Source of the DNA: Oceanobacillus damuensis
GTDB taxonomy: Bacteria; Bacillota; Bacilli; Bacillales; Amphibacillaceae
DNA length: 64,000 bases
Direction: 5' to 3'
Assembly: GCF_001618145.1 (NCBI RefSeq)
Contig: NZ_LQNF01000010.1
Location: forward strand, 1-64,000
The notes under the pieces are model-generated. The model searched no databases and was not told the origin of the DNA. It saw nothing but the letters and a program-made list of their open reading frames with translations. This document shows, piece after piece, positions 60,272 through 64,000 of the stretch (within the stretch, counting starts at the first letter, position 1; each line of letters begins with the position of its first letter). Position numbers and translations under genes: made by a program.

Positions 60272-60326
60272 TTAGAAAACTTGGTTGTCACCAAGCCTTT
60301 CGGCGACAGCCTTAGTTGCACTTATG
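60272..60326 (+). repeat. Repeat family A copy
   Basis: TTAGAAAACTTGG, stem GGTTGTCACC / GGCGACAGCC (one A-C mismatch), then TTAGTTGCACTTATG. It lies between the convergent YkgJ and GSP13-like genes. Confidence 0.85.
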
Positions 60327-60387
60327 GGGCAAAAAAAGGCAAGCCGAATTATATTCAGCTTGCCTATATCTATATGATCTCAGCCAA

Positions 60388-60825
60388 TTATCCACGTCTT
60401 CCGCCTCTGCCGCCGCGCTTAGATTCGGTACTGCGTTTTAAGGTGAATAAATTTTCTTCACTGGTTTTTAAAAATTTAGCCATTTTATCTTCAAAACTTT
60501 CCTTTGGCTTGAAATTACCTTTAGGACGAGAGTCTCTGGTATTCCTGCTGTCCCTTCCCTGGCGTTCAGGACGCTTGGAATAGCCTTCAGGTCGGTCTAT
60601 CGCTTTTTTAATGGATAAGGAAGTTTTTCCATCCTTTTCACTGATTACCTTTACTTCAATTTCATCGCCTACTGTAAGGTGATCATTAACATCTTTAACA
60701 TAGCTGTCAGCAACTTCACTGATGTGCACGAGGCCAGTTGTACCTCCGGGCAGTTCTACAAATGCTCCAAAATTAGTGATACCGGTAACCTTACCTTTAA
60801 CCTTACTACCTACTTCGATTGACAA
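60388..60825 (-). CDS. yugI: S1-domain general stress protein, GSP13/YugI-like
   Basis: A 145-residue protein. Residues 5-75 form one S1 RNA-binding domain (GSKVKGKVTGITNFGAFVEL, GLVHISEVADSYVKDVNDHL). The C-terminal 65 residues are basic, rich in Arg, Gly, Ser and Lys, ending GGRGGRRG. This matches B. subtilis YugI, which associates with ribosomes and RNA. Start TTG 60825 with GAGGGGG upstream. Confidence 0.9.
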   Translation of the reverse strand: MSIEVGSKVKGKVTGITNFGAFVELPGGTTGLVHISEVADSYVKDVNDHLTVGDEIEVKVISEKDGKTSLSIKKAIDRPEGYSKRPERQGRDSRNTRDSRPKGNFKPKESFEDKMAKFLKTSEENLFTLKRSTESKRGGRGGRRG

Positions 60826-61051
60826 AAAATTTCCCCCTCAATATTTATAAGACCAATTCATTATACCAAGGATGCAAGCCAATATCAATTGGAGGAAATA
60901 GGTTATTTTTCTGCCTTACCGGTAATGATTGTATATTATTCAGTCATTTTATCTTTCAACCTATTAGCACCTGTTATTAAAAGCTAGTATAATTTTCATT
61001 TTCCTGTATAATCATTGTTAATAAGATGTTTCGAGGGGAGTGGATGTTAGC

Positions 61052-61906
61052 ATGACAAAGAAAAAAATTGCATTTGTCACAGATAGCACCGTATACTTAA
61101 CAGAGGAATTGCGATCACATCCAGATGTATACGTTGTACCAATGGTTGTCATCTCGGAAGGCAAAGAATATGAAGATGGTGCAGAACTTTCAACAGATGA
61201 ATTGTATGGAATCATCAGAAGAAACAAGGAAGTACCGAAAACGTCTCAGCCTTCTGTCGGGAGATTTAAAGAGTTTTATGAACAGTTGAAAAATGACTAT
61301 GATCATGCGATAGTGATTCACGTTTCGTCCAAATTAAGCGGTACAATTTCCAGTTCTTCAGCAGCGATTGATGAAGCAGGCTTCGAGGTGGAAATGATCG
61401 ATTCCCTTTCTCTTTCATATGCCATTACAATGCTTATCCAAAAAGGGGTAAAACTGGCAGAACAGAATATGGATTTTAAGGAAATAGCCAAGGAGCTCAG
61501 GGAAGAAGCGACGCGTTCAAAAAATTTGATTCTGCTTGGAAGTTTGGAGCAATTGTATAAGGGTGGAAGAATGTCAGGTGCACAATTCCTATTAGGTAAT
61601 CTTCTTAAAATCAAACCAATTCTATCGATTAATCCCGATGGAGAGCTTGGCATTTACGAGAAAGTCCGTACCGAGAAGAAAGCTACAAATAGACTTATAG
61701 CACTATTGAAGGAATCCTGCAGTGCAAACAATGTATCACAAGTGGGAATTATGCATGGCAATGCGGCAGAAAGAGCTGCAGAACTTAAACAAATGATTAT
61801 AGAGGAAATTCCCAATATTGATATCGTCATCGGTGATATTAGTTCCTCATTGGCTGTCCATGCCGGAGAAGGGACGTTGGCGATTTTTTGGCAGGCAGGA
61901 AAGTAA
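61052..61906 (+). CDS. DegV-family fatty-acid-binding protein
   Basis: A 284-residue DegV protein: FVTDSTVYLTEELRSHPDVY, VPMVVISEGKEYEDG, KTSQPSVGRFKEFYEQL, HVSSKLSGTISSSSAAIDEA, LGSLEQLYKGGRMSGAQFLL GNLL and KPILSINPDGELGIYEKVRT. These bind a fatty acid or lipid and act with the FakA kinase in related species. Start 61052 follows GGGGAG; an upstream GTG would overlap that site. Monocistronic. Confidence 0.92.
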   Translation: MTKKKIAFVTDSTVYLTEELRSHPDVYVVPMVVISEGKEYEDGAELSTDELYGIIRRNKEVPKTSQPSVGRFKEFYEQLKNDYDHAIVIHVSSKLSGTISSSSAAIDEAGFEVEMIDSLSLSYAITMLIQKGVKLAEQNMDFKEIAKELREEATRSKNLILLGSLEQLYKGGRMSGAQFLLGNLLKIKPILSINPDGELGIYEKVRTEKKATNRLIALLKESCSANNVSQVGIMHGNAAERAAELKQMIIEEIPNIDIVIGDISSSLAVHAGEGTLAIFWQAGK

Positions 61907-62020
61907 GAACTTGCCAACCTGTATAAGTGCAACTAAGGCATATAGGGTTATTGAAAAAGATAGCTTTACTTGCTTATATCATATTATAATAGATCCAATA
62001 CGAATTAGAGGAGACAATAT
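61907..62020. other. Short spacer with a family A fragment
   Basis: AACTTGCCAACCTGTATAAGTGCAACTAAGG at 61909-61938 is the inverted right end of repeat family A without its stem. Confidence 0.6.
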
Positions 62021-62194
62021 ATGTCAAGCGATAAGAAACTTAGCACGAGAGAAATCGTCCAGCAGCAACTCGAAAGAAAAAGACAAGCACAAGCCAGCAA
62101 TAAAAATACAAGCAATGTAAACAGTTCTACAAAGCGCATGCAAAGTCAACAAACCAAAAGACCGAGTAATACTCGGCGAAAAATGGGTAGTTAA
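62021..62194 (+). CDS. Small basic hypothetical protein
   Basis: A 57-residue protein (MSSDKKLSTREIVQQQLERK, then RQAQASNKNTSNVNSSTKRM) rich in Gln, Asn, Ser, Lys and Arg, without cysteines. GAGGAGACAATAT precedes the ATG and a strong terminator follows. No family recognised; such peptides are often sporulation or stress genes in Bacillaceae. Confidence 0.7.
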   Translation: MSSDKKLSTREIVQQQLERKRQAQASNKNTSNVNSSTKRMQSQQTKRPSNTRRKMGS

Positions 62195-62203
62195 TAGATA
62201 CAG

Positions 62204-62256
62204 AAAAGAGGCTCTTCCAAAATTAACGTTTTAAAATTTTGGGGAGCCTCTTTTTT
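62204..62256 (+). terminator. Terminator of the small basic protein gene
   Basis: AAAAGAGGCTC / GAGCCTCTTTTTT with inner CCAAAATT / AATTTTGG pairing and a T run. Confidence 0.9.
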
Positions 62257-62487
62257 CATTTGCTGCTATTATCGCATTTATTAGTTCCCTTATTGCTGTC
62301 TTATCATAATGCTGCCATACGAAAACCAGCCTTACATTTGACTTGTCGGAAAAGCGATGGTTGTACTTATTTTATTGGTGCAAAAATTGAGTTATAAACA
62401 GATCAGCAAGGTTGTTATCGACTGCTTTTGAAGCTGAACAGGAAAACGACCCAGCACAAAACAAGTTTGAACTAGGTCATGTACCTA
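62257..62487. other. Convergent spacer, no gene seen
   Basis: AT-rich spacer between the small basic gene and the Spo0E-like gene. I see nothing supported in it. Confidence 0.4.
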
Positions 62488-62706
62488 TTAAGCTGATTCT
62501 GAGTTTTTGTATTGGTTTGCATACTTTGAATTGCTAAGCTCTAATTTGTCCAGACGGTTTAGCAATGCATCCAGCTCCTGACTGCAAGCGATTGTCTTAT
62601 TGGAGGAAAGTCCATTTTTTTCTGCCAGTGTCAGCATTTCATTTCTTTTTTTTACAATCGACAAAACTATTGATTCTCTGTCTGAAATTTGTTGCTCTAT
62701 TAACAT
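62488..62706 (-). CDS. Spo0E-like sporulation regulatory protein
   Basis: A 72-residue two-helix protein. The C-terminal half holds the Spo0E signature S-Q-E-L-D-x-L (ACSQELDALLNRLDKLE). Spo0E-like phosphatases remove phosphate from Spo0A~P and block entry into sporulation. AAGGTGAAAAATA precedes the ATG at 62706. Confidence 0.85.
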   Translation of the reverse strand: MLIEQQISDRESIVLSIVKKRNEMLTLAEKNGLSSNKTIACSQELDALLNRLDKLELSNSKYANQYKNSESA

Positions 62707-62931
62707 TATTTTTCACCTTCACCTTACATGTAATTACCACGATTAGCATTATCTCAAAAATCTATCGTTAAATAAATAGTTTCGACAAAAGCAGACAAAA
62801 GGTTTTTCGTTTAATGTTAACAATTCTGCCTTATTTATCTTCAAGAAGGAAAAAAGGGAAGAAAGCTAGTCATTCAGCTCTTCATGATTTAATTGGAATC
62901 CGTCCAGTACCGGTGGAACGCATCTTCAATA

Positions 62932-64000
62932 CTACGTAAGCTGGGCAAGGAACATCGTTGCAATTCCAAAATAAATCAGAAGGGAAAGGATGTCATTTAT
63001 GGTAGTTATAAGTGGACCGGAAGCTACAGCAGGGTCAATGTTAAGTTTATACAGAACCAATGGAATAACCGTTCCGGTCAGTGTCCCGATTATCAATGTC
63101 AGAAGTAATGATCCTCCAACAACAATCCCTAACGTAAAGTTGCCTTGCCAAACATAAGCGATAATGGATATCAGCAGTGCACAAACAATTCCTATTATTA
63201 TTCCCACCCATAGCTCACGGAAAATCAATTTAATGCTTTGCCTGAAATTCAGATCGTATGTAGTCAGTCCGCGTACGACAACAGCCAAAGATTGTGTGCC
63301 CGTGTTACCGGTCATTCCTGCAATCATCGGCATGAAGAAGGCCAATGCAACAACCTGTGCCAATGTTTCTTCAAAACCACTGATGATGCTTCCTGAAACA
63401 ACTCCAATGAATAATAGCAAAATAAGCCAGGGGAGACGACGGTAGGCAGCAACAAAAGGTTTTGTATTAAAATCAATCGCTTTACCGGAAGCGGATAATT
63501 TTTCAATATCTTCATTTGCTTCCTGGAAGACAACATCCATGATGTCATCAACCGTTACCACGCCAACTAATTTGTGGTCATCTTCAATAACAGGGATGGA
63601 AACGAAATCATAACGTCTGATCAATTTCGCTACTTCTTCCTGGTCGGTGTTTACATTTACCGTAACGACACGGCTGAACATAATATCTTCAATTTTGTCC
63701 TGCATTTCTCCTAACAGCAAATCTTTGTATGATACTACGCCTACCAGCTTTTTCTGATTGTCAATGACATAGAAATAGTTCAGATACTCGGAGAATTCAG
63801 CGAAATGTTTCAGTTTGTCGACAGCTTCCCGTATCGTGTAGTTTTGCGGAATCCACACAAATCGGTTGTTCATAATTCTGCCCGCCGTTTCCAGTGGGTA
63901 ATTCATCAGATTTTGAACGATATTCATTTCTTCCTGTTTCATTTCGGACAGCAGCTCTTCGATTTTTTCCGGTTCCAATTCACTTAACAACGAAGCTACG
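62932..64000 (-). CDS. mgtE: Magnesium transporter MgtE, partial (start beyond window)
   Basis: The frame runs to the window edge; about 355 residues of an expected 450 are visible. From the edge: the end of the MgtE N-domain (LEPEKIEELLSEMKQEEM), two CBS domains (about 20-155: VVSYKDLLLGEMQDKIEDIM, VPVIEDDHKLVGVVTVDDIM), then the five-helix channel part (FFMPMIAGMTGNTGTQSLAV). It imports Mg2+ and is gated by Mg2+ binding to the CBS domains. The start and any M-box leader are outside. Confidence 0.92.
   Translation of the reverse strand, partial: VASLLSELEPEKIEELLSEMKQEEMNIVQNLMNYPLETAGRIMNNRFVWIPQNYTIREAVDKLKHFAEFSEYLNYFYVIDNQKKLVGVVSYKDLLLGEMQDKIEDIMFSRVVTVNVNTDQEEVAKLIRRYDFVSIPVIEDDHKLVGVVTVDDIMDVVFQEANEDIEKLSASGKAIDFNTKPFVAAYRRLPWLILLLFIGVVSGSIISGFEETLAQVVALAFFMPMIAGMTGNTGTQSLAVVVRGLTTYDLNFRQSIKLIFRELWVGIIIGIVCALLISIIAYVWQGNFTLGIVVGGSLLLTLIIGTLTGTVIPLVLYKLNIDPAVASGPLITTINDILSLLIYFGIATMFLAQLT

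Overview
The window is low-GC Firmicute chromosome, most likely a spore-forming, halotolerant member of the Bacillaceae of the Virgibacillus/Oceanobacillus/Lentibacillus type. I infer this from CodY, FosB (a bacillithiol enzyme), the sporulation and coat genes (CwlJ-like, Tgl, YjcZ, a Spo0E-like protein), an OpuD-type betaine transporter, strong AGGAGG ribosome binding sites, and gene pairs known from Bacillus subtilis (ywnA-ywnB, ykkC-ykkD, yugG-yugH, appDFABC next to yjaZ). I see no phage, insertion sequence, CRISPR array, tRNA or rRNA.

0-13 kb: a Sel1-repeat protein; the ywnA-ywnB regulator/reductase pair with two almost identical 19-bp palindromes; a CwlJ-like hydrolase; NUDIX and MaoC-like genes; nupG behind a guanine-type purine riboswitch; a DUF2975/XRE pair; ykkCD behind a guanidine-I riboswitch; an isolated codY; and small acetyltransferase, VOC and solute-binding genes.

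13-31 kb: fosB followed by a truncated kinase remnant; a spore-surface cluster (two YjcZ peptides, transglutaminase Tgl, a ferritin-like/cupin fusion); fructokinase, SelO, a FUSC membrane protein and a uridine-kinase-like protein with a 21-bp tandem array beside it; an orphan short sigma factor; bioY; a YocH-like LysM/3D protein.

31-43 kb: nirK, a lipoprotein copper nitrite reductase with an FNR-type site at -41.5 from the predicted start of transcription; yugH-yugG; a TetR/metallo-hydrolase operon whose palindromic operator covers its own promoter; an AEC exporter; a complete phosphonate-type ABC transporter (phnD-phnC-phnE-phnE) without C-P lyase genes; a hemolysin III protein; and a broken CotA-like laccase fragment.

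43-55 kb: the most notable unit is a five-gene operon metK-speA-speD-speE-speB with junctions overlapping by up to 11 bp or directly abutting. It carries every enzyme for arginine -> agmatine -> putrescine and methionine -> SAM -> decarboxylated SAM -> spermidine. Its own promoter is followed by a structured leader of about 230 nt that ends in an intrinsic terminator and does not read as an S-box to me. The appDFABC oligopeptide transporter follows.

55-64 kb: yjaZ, a small LSm-like protein, a STAS protein, a betaine transporter, a YkgJ-type cysteine-cluster protein, a GSP13-like S1 protein, DegV, a Spo0E-like regulator, and mgtE cut by the window end. Three families of short dispersed repeats (called A, B and C below) lie in the intergenic spaces throughout. 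Family A keeps its hairpin while the stem sequence changes, which suggests a selected RNA or DNA structure.
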